In this document: one piece after another, positions 48,922 to 61,325 of the stretch | How the letters are laid out: every line of letters starts with the position of its first letter | Numbering within the stretch: the first letter of the stretch is position 1 | From: Blastococcus sp. TBT05-19 | Lineage (GTDB): Bacteria > Actinomycetota > Actinomycetes > Mycobacteriales > Geodermatophilaceae | Assembly (NCBI RefSeq): GCF_003319095.1 | Contig: NZ_QOHI01000004.1 | Coordinates: 1-64,000 of the forward strand | Length of the DNA stretch: 64,000 nt | Direction of reading: 5' to 3' | Made by a program: the position numbers and the translations under genes | The notes under the pieces: generated by a model | Told to the model about the DNA's origin: nothing | Databases searched by the model: none | Seen by the model: only the letters and a program-made list of their open reading frames with translations

Positions 48922-49413
48922 GTGCAGGAGCTCAGAGTCGTCGGCGTCCGCGTCGAACTGCCGGGCAACCAGCCCATCCTGCTGCTCAAGGAGACGCAGG
49001 GTGAGCGGTACCTGCCCATCTGGATCGGCGCCGTCGAGGCCGCCGCGATCGCCTTCGAGCAGCAGGGCGTCCGTCCCGCCCGCCCCATGACCCACGACCT
49101 GCTGCGCGAGGTCGTGCGCACGCTGGGAGCGGAGCTGGAGGCGGTCAACATCACCGAGATGCGCGACGGGATCTACATCGCCGAGCTGGTGTTCGGCGAC
49201 GACCGCATCGTCAGCGCCCGCCCCTCGGACGCCGTCGCCCTCGCCGTGCGCACCGGTGCGCCGATCTTCGGCGCCGAGGACCTGCTCGACGAGGTGGGCA
49301 TCGAGATCCCCGACGAGCAGGAGGACGAGGTCGAGAAGTTCCGCGAGTTCCTCGACCAGATCTCCCCGGAGGACTTCGGCGCGGGCTCCGGCTCCGGCGG
49401 CGGACCCGCCTAG
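48922..49413 (+). CDS. Bifunctional nuclease family protein (DUF151)
   Basis: The 163-residue protein matches the DUF151/BFN family: LRVVGVRVELPGNQPILLLK, RYLPIWIGAVEAAAIAFEQQ, RPMTHDLLREVV and ARPSDAVALAVRTGAPIF. An acidic tail follows. Plant homologues have nuclease activity; the bacterial role is unknown (Rv1829 counterpart). The GTG start follows gaggagccgcacc. A TACCGT -10-like box lies near 48809. Confidence 0.9.
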   Translation: MQELRVVGVRVELPGNQPILLLKETQGERYLPIWIGAVEAAAIAFEQQGVRPARPMTHDLLREVVRTLGAELEAVNITEMRDGIYIAELVFGDDRIVSARPSDAVALAVRTGAPIFGAEDLLDEVGIEIPDEQEDEVEKFREFLDQISPEDFGAGSGSGGGPA

Positions 49414-49494
49414 GCCCAACAGGTCCCTATCGGCAGGTCGGGGCGGAACATCACTCGAAATGAGTCCAGCCGCCCGACACGCCGCCCCGCTCAG

Positions 49495-49523
49495 TTGACC
49501 GGCCCCCCGGCCCAGCTTACCGT
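49495..49523 (+). promoter_or_regulatory. Probable promoter of the MerR gene
   Basis: TTGACC (49495-49500) and TACCGT (49518-49523) are separated by 17 bp, matching actinobacterial sigma-A promoters. A GTGAC/GTCAC inverted repeat with a 7-nt spacer follows at about 49540-49556, within the leader. The leader to the GTG at 49616 is about 85 nt. Confidence 0.6.
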
Positions 49524-49615
49524 CGGCGGACAACAACGGTGTGACACCTGAGGTCACGAGGGTGGAGACCGTCGACCTGCCACGGTCCGTGGCGGGACAG
49601 AGGAGGACGCTGGAC

Positions 49616-50191
49616 GTGAGCGACCAGGACAACGGTTCCCAGGGTCAGCTGTTCAGCGACGCCGCCGTCGGGGCGCCGTCGTACGACGACGTGGACACCG
49701 ATCTCGTCGGTTACCGCGGCCCGACCGCGTGCGCCGCGGCCGGGATCACCTACCGGCAGCTGGACTACTGGGCCCGCACCGGGCTCGTGGCCCCCTCGGT
49801 GCGCAGCGCCACGGGCTCGGGCACGCAGCGGCTGTACTCCTTCCGCGACATCCTGGTGCTCAAGGTCGTCAAGCGGCTCCTGGACACCGGCGTCTCCCTG
49901 CAGAACATCCGCAAGGCCGTCGACCACCTCCGTCAGCGCGGGGTGAAGGAGCTGGCCAACGTCACGCTCTTCTCCGACGGCGCCACGGTCTACGAGTGCA
50001 CCTCGGCCGAGGAGGTCGTCGACCTGCTCGCCGGCGGCCAGGGCGTGTTCGGCATCGCCGTCTCCGGTGCGCTCCGCGAGCTCTCCGGCGAGCTCGCCGA
50101 GCTGCCCGCCGAGCGGATCGACGGCGGCCAGGTCGTGCCGTCGGACGACGAGCTGTCGATGCGGCGCCGCCGCCGGGCCGCCACCGCCTGA
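49616..50191 (+). CDS. MerR-family transcriptional regulator (Rv1830-like)
   Basis: The 191-residue protein has the MerR HTH GITYRQLDYWARTGLVAPSV preceded by GYRGPTACAAA, then GTQRLYSFRDILVLKVVKRL and a dimerisation helix NIRKAVDHLRQRG. It matches the conserved MerR between the DUF151 nuclease and gcvP (Rv1830 in M. tuberculosis). GTG 49616 has AGGAGG at 9 nt; a longer frame from 49541 lacks such a site. A hairpin follows. Confidence 0.9.
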   Translation: MSDQDNGSQGQLFSDAAVGAPSYDDVDTDLVGYRGPTACAAAGITYRQLDYWARTGLVAPSVRSATGSGTQRLYSFRDILVLKVVKRLLDTGVSLQNIRKAVDHLRQRGVKELANVTLFSDGATVYECTSAEEVVDLLAGGQGVFGIAVSGALRELSGELAELPAERIDGGQVVPSDDELSMRRRRRAATA

Positions 50192-50214
50192 GGCCGATCG
50201 CACCGACGTACCGG

Positions 50215-50251
50215 CGTCGTCCCGCCTCGTGACCTCGCGAGGCGGACGACG
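50215..50251 (+). terminator. Hairpin downstream of the MerR gene
   Basis: A 14-bp stem with one bulged C pairs CGTCGTCCCGCCTCG (50215-50229) with 50238-50251. It follows the MerR stop by 24 nt and precedes the gcvP promoter. No T tract. The remainder of 50252-50455 holds no gene, and I see no glycine-riboswitch core. Confidence 0.55.
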
Positions 50252-50455
50252 GGAGAAGGCACCCCTGTGAGGACCTCCGTCGCCGGCTGCACCGGTGCCG
50301 CGACCTCCGCAGGCTGGTCCCCGCGGCACGTCGACGCCGCCGCGGGGTGGCGTGCCATGGCCGCCGACCTGCCTCGTTGACGTCGTGGACGCGGGACGTC
50401 CGGTGGGCCATCGGGCCGCCGGGATACGTCAAATGTCGCTGGTAGCGTTCCGGCA

Positions 50456-53497
<3,042 letters not shown>

Positions 53498-53547
53498 GTC
53501 TCAGCCGGACCGGGTGGAGCGTGCCGCCCAGCCGGGCGGCGGGGTGG

Positions 53548-53751
53548 TCAGGCGCTGACGAGCTCGGGAGCCAGCCACACGTGGTGGTCGGGTACCGCGC
53601 GGCCGTCGGGGAGCAGCTCGCCGTCGTCGTCGAAGAGCACGACGCCGTTGCACAGCAGCCGCCAGCCCTGCTCGGGGTGGCTGCTCACGACGGCGGCGAG
53701 GTCACGCGCCTCGCTGGTGGCCTCGGGGCAGGGGGTGCGGTGGGCGCACAT
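53548..53751 (-). CDS. DUF5999 small protein
   Basis: The 67-residue protein starts MCAHRTPCPEATSEARDLAA and contains HPEQGWRLLCNGVVLFDDDG then ELLPDGRAV, the whole pattern of the DUF5999 family found in actinobacteria. Function unknown. ATG 53751 is chosen because the family begins at this Met and AAGGAA lies about 10 nt upstream. The 205-nt region 53752-53956 upstream holds no gene but has two TCACGTGAT copies. Confidence 0.85.
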   Translation of the reverse strand: MCAHRTPCPEATSEARDLAAVVSSHPEQGWRLLCNGVVLFDDDGELLPDGRAVPDHHVWLAPELVSA

Positions 53752-53849
53752 GGCGATCACTTCCTTCAGCCGGGGGGAAGCCGGCAATCACTGGCTGTAC
53801 TTGGCCGCTTACGCGTCCCACCTAGTGTCGGCACGTTGGGCGCCGCAGG

Positions 53850-53872
53850 TCACGTGATTCACCTCACGTGAT
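53850..53872. promoter_or_regulatory. Tandem TCACGTGA palindromes upstream of the DUF5999 gene
   Basis: TCACGTGAT occurs at 53850-53858 and again at 53864-53872, 14 nt apart. Each core is an 8-bp palindrome. They lie about 100-120 nt upstream of the DUF5999 start. Repetition in a non-coding region suggests a regulator-binding region. Confidence 0.45.
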
Positions 53873-53956
53873 CACCCGAAGGAGTTGTCAGGTCCTGCCG
53901 TGGCGGGGGCCGGCGATCAGGGGATCACCCGGTGGCACCGGCGTGTCGGCCGGAGA

Positions 53957-54919
53957 TCAGAGCTTGCGCAGCAGCACGCGGCGCACCGAGTGGTCGGACG
54001 CCTTCTGCAGCACCAGCCGCGCCCGCGACCGGGTCGGGGCGATGTTGTCCCGGAGATTCGGGCCGTTGACCGCCGACCAGATGCTCAGCGCCGTCTCCCG
54101 CGCCTCCTCCTCGGTGAGGGCGGCGAACCGGTGGAAGTAGGCGGAGGTGTCCTGGAAGGCGGTGCGGCGCAGGGCCTGGAAACGCTCGACGTACCAGCGC
54201 TGGATGTCGGCCTCGGCGGCGTCGACGTACACGGAGAAGTCGAAGAAGTCCGACAGGAACACCTCGGGAGCCGACCCGTCGGTCCGGCGTCCGGCCTGGA
54301 GCACGTTGAGCCCCTCGACCACGAGGATGTCGGGCCGGTCCACCACCTGCACCCGGTCGGGGACGACGTCGTAGGACTGGTGGTCGTACACCGGGGCGAC
54401 GACCTCCTCGCGGCCGGACTTCACGTCGGCGAGGAAGCGCAGCAGCGCGCGCCGGTCGTAGCTCTCCGGGAAGCCCTTGCGGCCGAGCAGGCCGCGCTCC
54501 TCCAGGACCGCGTTGGGCATCAGGAAGCCGTCGGTGGTGACCAGGTCGACCCGCGGCGACCCGGGGCCGGCGGCCAGGAGCGTCTGCAGCAGCCGGGAGG
54601 TGGTGCTCTTGCCCACCGCGACGCTGCCGGCGACGGCGACGACGAACGGGACCTTGGCCGTGGAGTCGCCGAGGAACTCGCTCTGCGCGGCCCACAGCCG
54701 GCGTCCGGCGGCCACGTGCAGGTCGAGCAGGCGGGCCAGGGGGAGGTAGACGGTCGCGACCTCGTCGAGGTCGATGCGGTCGCCGAGGGAGGCCAGCGCC
54801 TCCAGATCGGCCTGGTCCAGCGGCAGCCGGTCACCGGCCGCGAGCGCCCGCCACGAGGTGCGGTCGAACACCGCATAGGGCGAGATGGAGCCGCGTGTCC
54901 CTGCCGTCACGGCACCCAT
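53957..54919 (-). CDS. coaA: Type I pantothenate kinase
   Basis: The 320-residue kinase catalyses the first step of CoA synthesis. P-loop [59 protein letters not shown] and [20 protein letters not shown] are family signatures. Start ATG 54919 gives [20 protein letters not shown]; upstream in-frame sequence to 54958 looks non-coding. It is divergent from the GNAT gene. Confidence 0.95.
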   Translation of the reverse strand: MGAVTAGTRGSISPYAVFDRTSWRALAAGDRLPLDQADLEALASLGDRIDLDEVATVYLPLARLLDLHVAAGRRLWAAQSEFLGDSTAKVPFVVAVAGSVAVGKSTTSRLLQTLLAAGPGSPRVDLVTTDGFLMPNAVLEERGLLGRKGFPESYDRRALLRFLADVKSGREEVVAPVYDHQSYDVVPDRVQVVDRPDILVVEGLNVLQAGRRTDGSAPEVFLSDFFDFSVYVDAAEADIQRWYVERFQALRRTAFQDTSAYFHRFAALTEEEARETALSIWSAVNGPNLRDNIAPTRSRARLVLQKASDHSVRRVLLRKL

Positions 54920-55032
54920 CGTGCCGTCATGCCTGCCGGTCGAGTGCGCTCGGGTCACCCGGGCGGGTGGGCGGGGGCCCCGCGACGGGCGCCGGGGCGC
55001 CCGTCGCGCCCGGACGCGTCTAGGGTTCTGAC

Positions 55033-55842
55033 GTGTCTTCCCGCCCGGGACCGCTCGAGTGCATCGAGCGCTACTTCGCCGCCGCGCCGCTGCTCGACGC
55101 GCGCATCGAGCGGGCGGGTGCCCTCGACGTCCCGATCGCGGACCCGGCCTGGCCGTACCCCGCGCGGCCGAGCCGCGACGGCGGCGAGCCGGTCACGGTG
55201 GCGGACGTGCGCGCGGCGATCGACCTGCAGCGGCAGGCCGGGCTGCCCGCCGCCCTGGAGTGGATCCCGGAGTGCTCGCCGGAGATGACGGCGGCGACCC
55301 GGGCCGCCGGGCTGCCCGTCGAGGAGCTCCCGCTGCTGGTCGCCGACCACGCGGTCGACCTCGTGCTGCCGGCCGGCGTCCGGCTGTTCCTCGTCGGCGC
55401 CGACGACCCGCAGCTGCCCGAGTACCAGCGCGTCGCCGACGTCGCGTTCGCCCACCCCGGGGGTCAGGCCGACGTGCGCGAGGCACCGCTGGACACCTCG
55501 CCCGAGGCCCGCGCCCGCACCGCCGCGCTCCGCGAGCGGATCGCGACCGGCCGCACGGTGATGATGGTCGCCATCGAGGACGGCCGGCCCGTGGCGGTGG
55601 GCTCGCACCAGCCGCTCGACCTCGACGGCACCGAGGTGAGCGAGATCGTCGGGGTCGCCACCCTGCTCCGGCTGCGAGCTCGCGGCCTGGGGGCCGGCAT
55701 CGCCTCCGCGCTGGTCGCCCACGCTCGCGAGACCGCCGATCTGGTCTTCCTCGCCGCCGGGGACGACGACGTGGCCCGCGTCTACGAGCGGGTGGGCTTC
55801 GCCCGCCTCGCCACCACCTGCGTCGCCGAACTGCCCGGGTGA
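55033..55842 (+). CDS. GNAT-family N-acetyltransferase
   Basis: The 269-residue protein has a C-terminal GNAT domain: [20 protein letters not shown] with the acetyl-CoA loop [17 protein letters not shown], then [20 protein letters not shown]. The N-terminal 120 residues are a second, degenerate acyltransferase-like region ([20 protein letters not shown]). Substrate unknown. TAGGGT (55021-55026) ends 6 nt before the GTG, so the mRNA is probably leaderless. Confidence 0.85.
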   Translation: MSSRPGPLECIERYFAAAPLLDARIERAGALDVPIADPAWPYPARPSRDGGEPVTVADVRAAIDLQRQAGLPAALEWIPECSPEMTAATRAAGLPVEELPLLVADHAVDLVLPAGVRLFLVGADDPQLPEYQRVADVAFAHPGGQADVREAPLDTSPEARARTAALRERIATGRTVMMVAIEDGRPVAVGSHQPLDLDGTEVSEIVGVATLLRLRARGLGAGIASALVAHARETADLVFLAAGDDDVARVYERVGFARLATTCVAELPG

Positions 55843-55879
55843 CCGTCCTCCCCGCGTGACCGGGGAGGACGGCTGCGGT

Positions 55880-56425
55880 TCAGTCCTGGGTGTAGGTGGC
55901 GACCAGGGTGGCGCGCGCCAGCGTGTGGAAGAACAGGTTGAAGCCCAGGACCGCCGGCGTGGTGTCCGCGTCGACGTCGAGGGTCTCGGTGTCCACCGCG
56001 TGCACGACGACGAAGTAGCGGTGGGGGCCGTGCCCGGCCGGGGGAGCGGCGCCCACGAAGCCCGCGAAGCCGCCGTCGTTGCGCAGCTGCAGCGCGCCGG
56101 AGGGCAGCTGCGGCGCGTCCTTGTCACCCGCGCCCGAGGGCAGCTCGGTGGTGGTGACGGGGATGTTGGCGACGGCCCAGTGCCAGAACCCGCTGGCCGT
56201 GGGGGCGTCGGGGTCGTAGACGGTGACCGCGAAGCTCATCGTCCCCTCGGGGAAGCCGGACCAGGACAGCTGCGGGGAGCGGTCCTCGCCGCCGGCACCC
56301 ATCACGCCGCTCACCTGCGGCATCGGCAGGACCGAGCCGTCGGTGACGTCGCTGCTGGTCACGGTGAAGCCGGGCACCTGCGGCAGGAAGTCGTACGGGT
56401 TCGGTGGGGTGGGCCGGTCGGCCAT
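55880..56425 (-). CDS. YbhB/YbcL family (PEBP-like) protein
   Basis: The 181-residue protein has the phosphatidylethanolamine-binding-like fold: [20 protein letters not shown] then [20 protein letters not shown], and [20 protein letters not shown]. The DPDAP and GPxHRY motifs form the anion site. No signal peptide, so cytoplasmic. Start at ATG 56425 follows a ggagg site. It converges with the GNAT gene. Bacterial roles are mostly unknown. Confidence 0.9.
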   Translation of the reverse strand: MADRPTPPNPYDFLPQVPGFTVTSSDVTDGSVLPMPQVSGVMGAGGEDRSPQLSWSGFPEGTMSFAVTVYDPDAPTASGFWHWAVANIPVTTTELPSGAGDKDAPQLPSGALQLRNDGGFAGFVGAAPPAGHGPHRYFVVVHAVDTETLDVDADTTPAVLGFNLFFHTLARATLVATYTQD

Positions 56426-56593
56426 GGGAGTCCTCCGTCGGTCGCTGGGGGTCGCCCGCCCTGCTGCGGGTCACGTCCCCGGAGCGACCCTAGGCAGCGC
56501 CGGGGGGAGCCGCGCGTCGGCGTCGCCGTCGCCGGAAGGCGGTCGCCGCCGCTCCGACACGTGCACGACGCCGTCCGCCGGTAGCGTCGCGCC

Positions 56594-57340
56594 GTGGCCA
56601 CTCCGCGAGCGCTCGGACTGCCGGACGGCGTCCGGGCCTGCCTCTTCGACCTCGACGGCGTCCTGACCCGGACCGCCACCGTGCACATGGCGGCCTGGAA
56701 GCGCACCTTCGACGAGTTCCTGCGCGCCACGGACCCGGCGCTGCCCGAGTTCTCGCAGGAGGACTACAACCGCTACGTCGACGGCAAGCCCCGGGCCGAC
56801 GGGGTCCGCGACTTCCTCGCCGGGCGCGGTCTCGACGTGCCGGAGGGATCGGCCGGGGACGGCCCGGACGCCCGGACGGTGCAGGGCATCGCGACCCGCA
56901 AGAACGAGCTGGTGCTGCGCGAGCTCGACGAGCACGGCGTCGAGGTCTACGAGGGCTCGGTCCGCTACCTGCGCGCGGTGAAGGAGGCGGGCCTGGCGAC
57001 CGCGGTGGTGACGGCCTCGGCGAACGGCGAGCAGGTGGTGGCCGCCGGTGGGTTCGCCGACCTGATCGACACCCGCGTCGACGGCGTCGTAGCCGCGCGC
57101 GAGGGGCTGCGCGGCAAGCCCGCTCCCGACACCTTCCTCGCCGGCGCCCGCGCCCTGGGCGTGCAGCCGCACGAGGCGGTGGTGTTCGAGGACGCGCTGG
57201 CCGGCGTGGCCGCCGGACGGGCCGGCGGCTTCGCGTTCGTCGTCGGCGTCGACCGGGTGGGTCAGGCCGACGAGCTGGCCTCCTCGGGCGCCGACGTCGT
57301 CGTCCCGGACCTGGACCGGCTGCTGGGCGACGGGTCGTGA
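56594..57340 (+). CDS. Beta-phosphoglucomutase family HAD hydrolase
   Basis: The 248-residue HAD protein has motif I CLFDLDGVLTRTATVHMAAW, motif II VVTASANG, Lys in LRGKPAPDTFLAGAR and motif IV VVFEDALAGVAAGRAGG. This matches the beta-phosphoglucomutase group that follows GH65 phosphorylases. It would convert beta-glucose 1-phosphate to glucose 6-phosphate. TAGCGT (56582-56587) lies 6 nt before the GTG (leaderless). It overlaps the GH65 gene by 4 nt. Confidence 0.9.
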   Translation: MATPRALGLPDGVRACLFDLDGVLTRTATVHMAAWKRTFDEFLRATDPALPEFSQEDYNRYVDGKPRADGVRDFLAGRGLDVPEGSAGDGPDARTVQGIATRKNELVLRELDEHGVEVYEGSVRYLRAVKEAGLATAVVTASANGEQVVAAGGFADLIDTRVDGVVAAREGLRGKPAPDTFLAGARALGVQPHEAVVFEDALAGVAAGRAGGFAFVVGVDRVGQADELASSGADVVVPDLDRLLGDGS

Positions 57341-59706
57341 CCGAGGGCCGCGCGGTCTTCCCGGTCGAGCCCTGGGCGCTGACCGAGGTGGGCCTGGACC
57401 ACGGCTCCCTCGGCGTGCACGAGTCGGTGTTCGCCCTGGCCAACGGGCACATCGGCATGCGGGGCTCGTTCGAGGAGGGCGAGCCGGTCGCCGTGCCCGG
57501 CACCTACCTCAACGGGTTCTTCGAGGAGAGGCCGCTGCCCTACGCCGAGGCCGGCTACGGGTTCCCCGAGATGGGCCAGACCGTCGTCAACGTGACCGAC
57601 GGCAAGCTCATCCGGCTCCTGGTCAACGACTCACCGCTGGACCTCACCTACGGCGAGATCATCGACCACCAGCGGACGCTGGACCTCAAGGCCGGGGTGC
57701 TGCGCCGGGCCACGGAGTGGCGCTCGCCGGGTGGCCGGACGGTGCGGGTGACCAGCACCCGGCTGGTGTCGCTGGTGCGCCGCTCCATCGCCGCCGTCGA
57801 GTACAAGGTCGAGGTGGTCGACGACCTCGGTGACCTCTACGTCGCCCTGCAGTCGGACCTGCTGGCCAACGACGACGGCATCCCGGCGGGGGAGGAGGAC
57901 GACCCGCGCGCCGCCGCGGCCCTGGCCCACCCCCTGCAGTGCGAGCTGGCCGCCGCGCGGGGCCGCAAGGCGGTGCTGGTGCACCACACCAAGCGGAGCA
58001 GGCTGCGGGTGGCCGCCGGCATGGACCACGTCATCGAGGTCCCCGACAGCTGCACCGAGGACGTCGAGGCCGTCGGCGACCTCGCCCGCTACTCGCTGGC
58101 CGCCCGCATCCCGCCCGGCGGCTCCCTCACCCTCGTGAAGTTCCTGGCCTACGGCTGGTCCTCCCGCCGCTCGGCCCCGGCGCTGCGCGACCAGGTGGAG
58201 GCGGCGCTGTCCACCGCCAAGTTGGCCGGGTTCGACCGGCTGCTGCGCGAGCAGCGGGAGCTCCTCGCCCAGCACTGGGACGAGGCCGACGTCGAGATCG
58301 AGGGCGACGACGAGCTGCAGCAGGCCGTGCGGGTGGGCATGTTCCACGTCCTGCAGGCGGGGCTGCGCGCCGAGCGGCAGGCCATCCCGGCCAAGGGGCT
58401 GACCGGGCCCGGGTACGACGGGCACACCTTCTGGGACACCGAGACCTACGTGCTGCCGGTGCTCACCTACACCGCGCCGCAGGCGGTCCGCGACGCGCTG
58501 CTCTGGCGGCACTCGACCCTCGGCCTGGCGCGCGACCGGGCGCGGGTGCTCGGGCTGCGCGGGGCGGCGTTCCCGTGGCGGACCATCCGGGGCGAGGAGA
58601 CGTCGGGCTACTGGCCGGCGGGGACGGCGGCCTTCCACATCAACGCCGACATCGCCGACGCCGTCATCCGCTACCACTCCGCCACGCTGGACGAGTCCTT
58701 CGACCGCGACTACGGCGCGGAGCTGCTGCTGGAGACGGCGCGGCTGTGGGCGTCCCTGGGCCACTTCGACGCCGAGCACGGCTTCCGCATCGACGGGGTC
58801 ACCGGGCCGGACGAGTACACCGCCGTGGTGGACAACAACGTCTACACGAACCTCATGGCGCAGCGGAACCTGCGCGAGGCGGCCGCGGCGGTGGGCCGGC
58901 AGCCCGAGGTGGCCGCCCGCCTCGGGATCACCGACGACGAGGTGGAGGAGTGGCTGCGGGCGGCATCCCTCATGGCCGTGCCCTACGACACCCAGCGCGG
59001 CGTGCACATGCAGTCCGACGGGTTCACCCACCACGAGGAGTGGGACTTCGCGGGCACGCCGCGCGAGAAGTACCCGCTGCTGCTGCACTACCCGTACTTC
59101 GAGATCTACCGCAAGCAGGTGGTGAAGCAGGCCGACCTGGTCATGGCGCTGCACCTGCGCGGCGACGCGTTCACCCTCGAGGAGAAGATCGCCGACTTCG
59201 CCTACTACGAGCCCCGCACCACGCGCGACTCGTCGCTGTCGGCCACCCAGCAGGCCGTCATGGCGGCCGAGACCGGTCACCTGGAGCTCGCCCTCCAGTA
59301 CTGGGCCGAGGCTGCGCTCACCGACATCCAGAACCTGCACCACAACTCCGGCCACGGGCTGCACATCGCCTCGCTGGCCGGTGGGTGGACCGTCGCCGTC
59401 GCCGGTTTCGGTGGGCTCCGGGACCACGAGGGGGAGCTGACCTTCGCGCCGCGGCTCCCGGAGAGGCTCACCCGGCTGCGCTTCCGGGTCGTCTACCGCG
59501 GACGCAAGCTCACCGTCACCGTCGAGCAGGACCGGGCCACCTACCGGCTGGTCGACGGCGACGCGCTGACCATCCGCCACCACGGCCGGCAGGTGACGAT
59601 CGACCACGCCGACCTCGTGCTCGAGGTGCCGCCGCCGCCCGCGGTCGAGCCGGTGTCGCAGCCGCCCGGTCGCGAGCCGCGCCGGCGGTCCCGCTCCGGC
59701 CGCTGA
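57337..59706 (+). CDS. GH65 family disaccharide phosphorylase (maltose/trehalose/kojibiose type)
   Basis: The 789-residue protein matches glycoside hydrolase family 65. It has an N-terminal super-sandwich domain (HESVFALANGHIGMRGSFEE). In the (alpha/alpha)6 barrel are YDGHTFWDTETYVLPVLTYT and the catalytic Glu in IDGVTGPDEYTAVVDNNVYT, with phosphate-site residues near NSGHGLHIASLAGGW. It cleaves an alpha-linked glucose disaccharide with phosphate, yielding beta-glucose 1-phosphate for the upstream mutase. Which disaccharide cannot be decided by eye. A 24-residue Pro/Arg tail is extra. Confidence 0.92.
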   Translation: MTEGRAVFPVEPWALTEVGLDHGSLGVHESVFALANGHIGMRGSFEEGEPVAVPGTYLNGFFEERPLPYAEAGYGFPEMGQTVVNVTDGKLIRLLVNDSPLDLTYGEIIDHQRTLDLKAGVLRRATEWRSPGGRTVRVTSTRLVSLVRRSIAAVEYKVEVVDDLGDLYVALQSDLLANDDGIPAGEEDDPRAAAALAHPLQCELAAARGRKAVLVHHTKRSRLRVAAGMDHVIEVPDSCTEDVEAVGDLARYSLAARIPPGGSLTLVKFLAYGWSSRRSAPALRDQVEAALSTAKLAGFDRLLREQRELLAQHWDEADVEIEGDDELQQAVRVGMFHVLQAGLRAERQAIPAKGLTGPGYDGHTFWDTETYVLPVLTYTAPQAVRDALLWRHSTLGLARDRARVLGLRGAAFPWRTIRGEETSGYWPAGTAAFHINADIADAVIRYHSATLDESFDRDYGAELLLETARLWASLGHFDAEHGFRIDGVTGPDEYTAVVDNNVYTNLMAQRNLREAAAAVGRQPEVAARLGITDDEVEEWLRAASLMAVPYDTQRGVHMQSDGFTHHEEWDFAGTPREKYPLLLHYPYFEIYRKQVVKQADLVMALHLRGDAFTLEEKIADFAYYEPRTTRDSSLSATQQAVMAAETGHLELALQYWAEAALTDIQNLHHNSGHGLHIASLAGGWTVAVAGFGGLRDHEGELTFAPRLPERLTRLRFRVVYRGRKLTVTVEQDRATYRLVDGDALTIRHHGRQVTIDHADLVLEVPPPPAVEPVSQPPGREPRRRSRSGR

Positions 59707-59732
59707 CCCCCTCGGGGCGCGGGGCGCGCTCT

Positions 59733-59792
59733 GCGGGTGTTCCTCGAGCTGTGCCGGTCCTGCAGGACTGCCAGGGCACGAGGAGGACCCGC
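59733..59792. terminator. Long imperfect hairpin between convergent genes
   Basis: GCGGGTGTTCCTCG (59733-59746) pairs with 59779-59792 with two mismatches. An inner GTGCC/GGCAC stem and a 12-bp palindrome GTCCTGCAGGAC complete a 60-nt hairpin. It lies between GH65 (+) and the M50-like gene (-) and probably terminates both. The rest of 59707-59868 shows nothing else. Confidence 0.55.
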
Positions 59793-59868
59793 ACAGCGGG
59801 GCGCGGTCGTCCGGGCACGCCGGTGGTACGACCGTTATCCCCAACACCGAGCCGACACAACCGGTGGT

Positions 59869-60573
59869 TCAGCCGAGCAGCCACCTCGCGCCCAGGACGA
59901 GGGCACCGACGTCGACGAGCAGGAAGAACCCCACCCAGAAGAGCGCCGGCAGGCGGGTGAGCCGGGCCAGCTGGTCGGCGTCGGAGTCCGACGCCGAGCG
60001 ACGACGGCGCGCGGTCTGCAGCTCCAGGACGGCGCGGGGAGCGGCGAGCAGCAGGAACCAGGTGGCCAGCGCGGCGAAGGCGGCCTGCCCGTCCGGGGGG
60101 AGCCACCAGGTGGCCGCGAAGACGATGCCGCCGGTGACGAGCACCGACCACAACCCGTACCAGTTGCGGATCTGGACCAGCAGCAGCGCCAGCAGGACCA
60201 GCAGCGCCCAGAGCAGGCCCACGGCGTGCCCGGCCGCGAGCAGCGCGGCGGCGCCCAGGCCGAACAGCGCCGGTCCGGTGTAGCCGGCGGCGCAGGTCAG
60301 CACCATGCCGAGCCCGGTCGGCCGCCCGGCGGAGACGGTCAGGCCGGAGGTGTCGGAGTGCAGCCGGATGCCGGCCAGGCGCCGGCCGGCGGCGAGCGCC
60401 ACGAGACCGTGGGCGCCCTCGTGCGCGATGGTCACGACGTTGCGGGCCGGGCGCCACAGGGCGGGGGAGAGGACCAGGAGCGCGGCGGCGGCGGCCGTGG
60501 CCAGCAGCACCGTCGTCGACAGGTCCGGGACCGTCGCGGTGACGCGCGCCCAGAACCGGCCGAGGAGCTCCAC
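59869..60573 (-). CDS. M50-like membrane metallopeptidase
   Basis: The 234-residue protein has about six membrane helices and the zinc motif HEGAH in VVTIAHEGAHGLVALAAGRR near residue 51. A second conserved site is less clear (possible Asp in QIRNWYGLWSVL). Actinobacterial M50-type proteins of this size are common but uncharacterised; intramembrane proteolysis is possible. Start GTG 60573. It is divergent from the ABM-type gene. Confidence 0.85.
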   Translation of the reverse strand: MELLGRFWARVTATVPDLSTTVLLATAAAAALLVLSPALWRPARNVVTIAHEGAHGLVALAAGRRLAGIRLHSDTSGLTVSAGRPTGLGMVLTCAAGYTGPALFGLGAAALLAAGHAVGLLWALLVLLALLLVQIRNWYGLWSVLVTGGIVFAATWWLPPDGQAAFAALATWFLLLAAPRAVLELQTARRRRSASDSDADQLARLTRLPALFWVGFFLLVDVGALVLGARWLLG

Positions 60574-60698
60574 GCCGCGCAGTCAACCGCACCGGCCTGG
60601 CAGGACCGGGGGAGCGGAACCGTGTCGGCGGGGACGGAGGCGCGACTCACACCGGCTCGGGGGACCCGTACCCGGGGGAGAGGCCCGATGCTTGGGGG

Positions 60699-61325
60699 AT
60701 GACGACGTCCACCGCCGTGCTCCGGGACGACCTCCCGGTGACGGTGTCCTTCACGCGGCGCGCCGACCCGGCGCACGCGCGCGAGATGACGGCGTGGATC
60801 CGCGCCGGTCTCAGCATGGCCGAGAGCTTCCCCGGGTTCCTCGGCGGCGGCTGGGTGCGCTCCCGCCGCGACGCCGACGAGTGGCACATGCTCGCCCGCT
60901 TCGCCGACCACACGGCCCTGGCCGGCTGGGAGGCGTCCGCGGAGCGTCAGTGGTGGCTGCGGTCGGCCCAGGGGCTGGCCGAGATCACCCGGACCGAGCG
61001 CCGCACCGGCATCGAGGGCTGGTTCGACGCTCCGGTTGCCGAGGAGGTCAGCGCCGTGCCGGCGAGCGCGCCGCCCCGGTGGAAGCAGTCGATCACGATC
61101 TGGCTGGTCTTCTTCCCGATGAACCTGCTCGCCACCGTGACCCTCGGCGCGGCCATGGCCGACGTCCACGTCGTGCTGCGCGTGCTCGTGATGACCGCGG
61201 TCCTCACGCCGCTCATGGTCTTCGTGGTGCTGCCGTGGATCACCGCGCGACTGGCGTGGTGGCTGCAGGGCGCCGGACGGCTCAGGTCAGCCGGCTCCGC
61301 AGGGTCGGGACGCCGCCGCCGCTGA
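60699..61325 (+). CDS. ABM-superfamily protein with C-terminal membrane helices
   Basis: The 208-residue protein has an N-terminal antibiotic-biosynthesis-monooxygenase-like ferredoxin fold (VTVSFTRRADPAHAREMTAW, FPGFLGGGWVRSRRDADEWH, LARFADHTALAGWEAS). Two membrane helices follow (WLVFFPMNLLATVTLGAAMA and VLVMTAVLTPLMVFVVLPWI). This fused layout is typical of actinobacterial proteins of unknown role. The last 44 nt overlap the 3' end of the opposing frameshifted gene. Confidence 0.83.
   Translation: MTTSTAVLRDDLPVTVSFTRRADPAHAREMTAWIRAGLSMAESFPGFLGGGWVRSRRDADEWHMLARFADHTALAGWEASAERQWWLRSAQGLAEITRTERRTGIEGWFDAPVAEEVSAVPASAPPRWKQSITIWLVFFPMNLLATVTLGAAMADVHVVLRVLVMTAVLTPLMVFVVLPWITARLAWWLQGAGRLRSAGSAGSGRRRR

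Noticed and set aside
50192-50455. Glycine riboswitch before gcvP
   Set aside because: No conserved glycine-riboswitch core was found, and the promoter sits 7 nt before the ATG, leaving no room for a leader.
53850-53872. parS sites
   Set aside because: The TCACGTGA core is shared but the outer TGTT and AACA bases of parS are missing in both copies.
59733-59792. Integron attC-like site
   Set aside because: There is hairpin structure but no attC core sites, integrase or cassette array nearby. A terminator between convergent genes explains it.
57631-59847. 738-codon minus-strand frame opposite the GH65 gene
   Set aside because: It is the antisense shadow of a well-conserved GH65 enzyme and shows no domain of its own.
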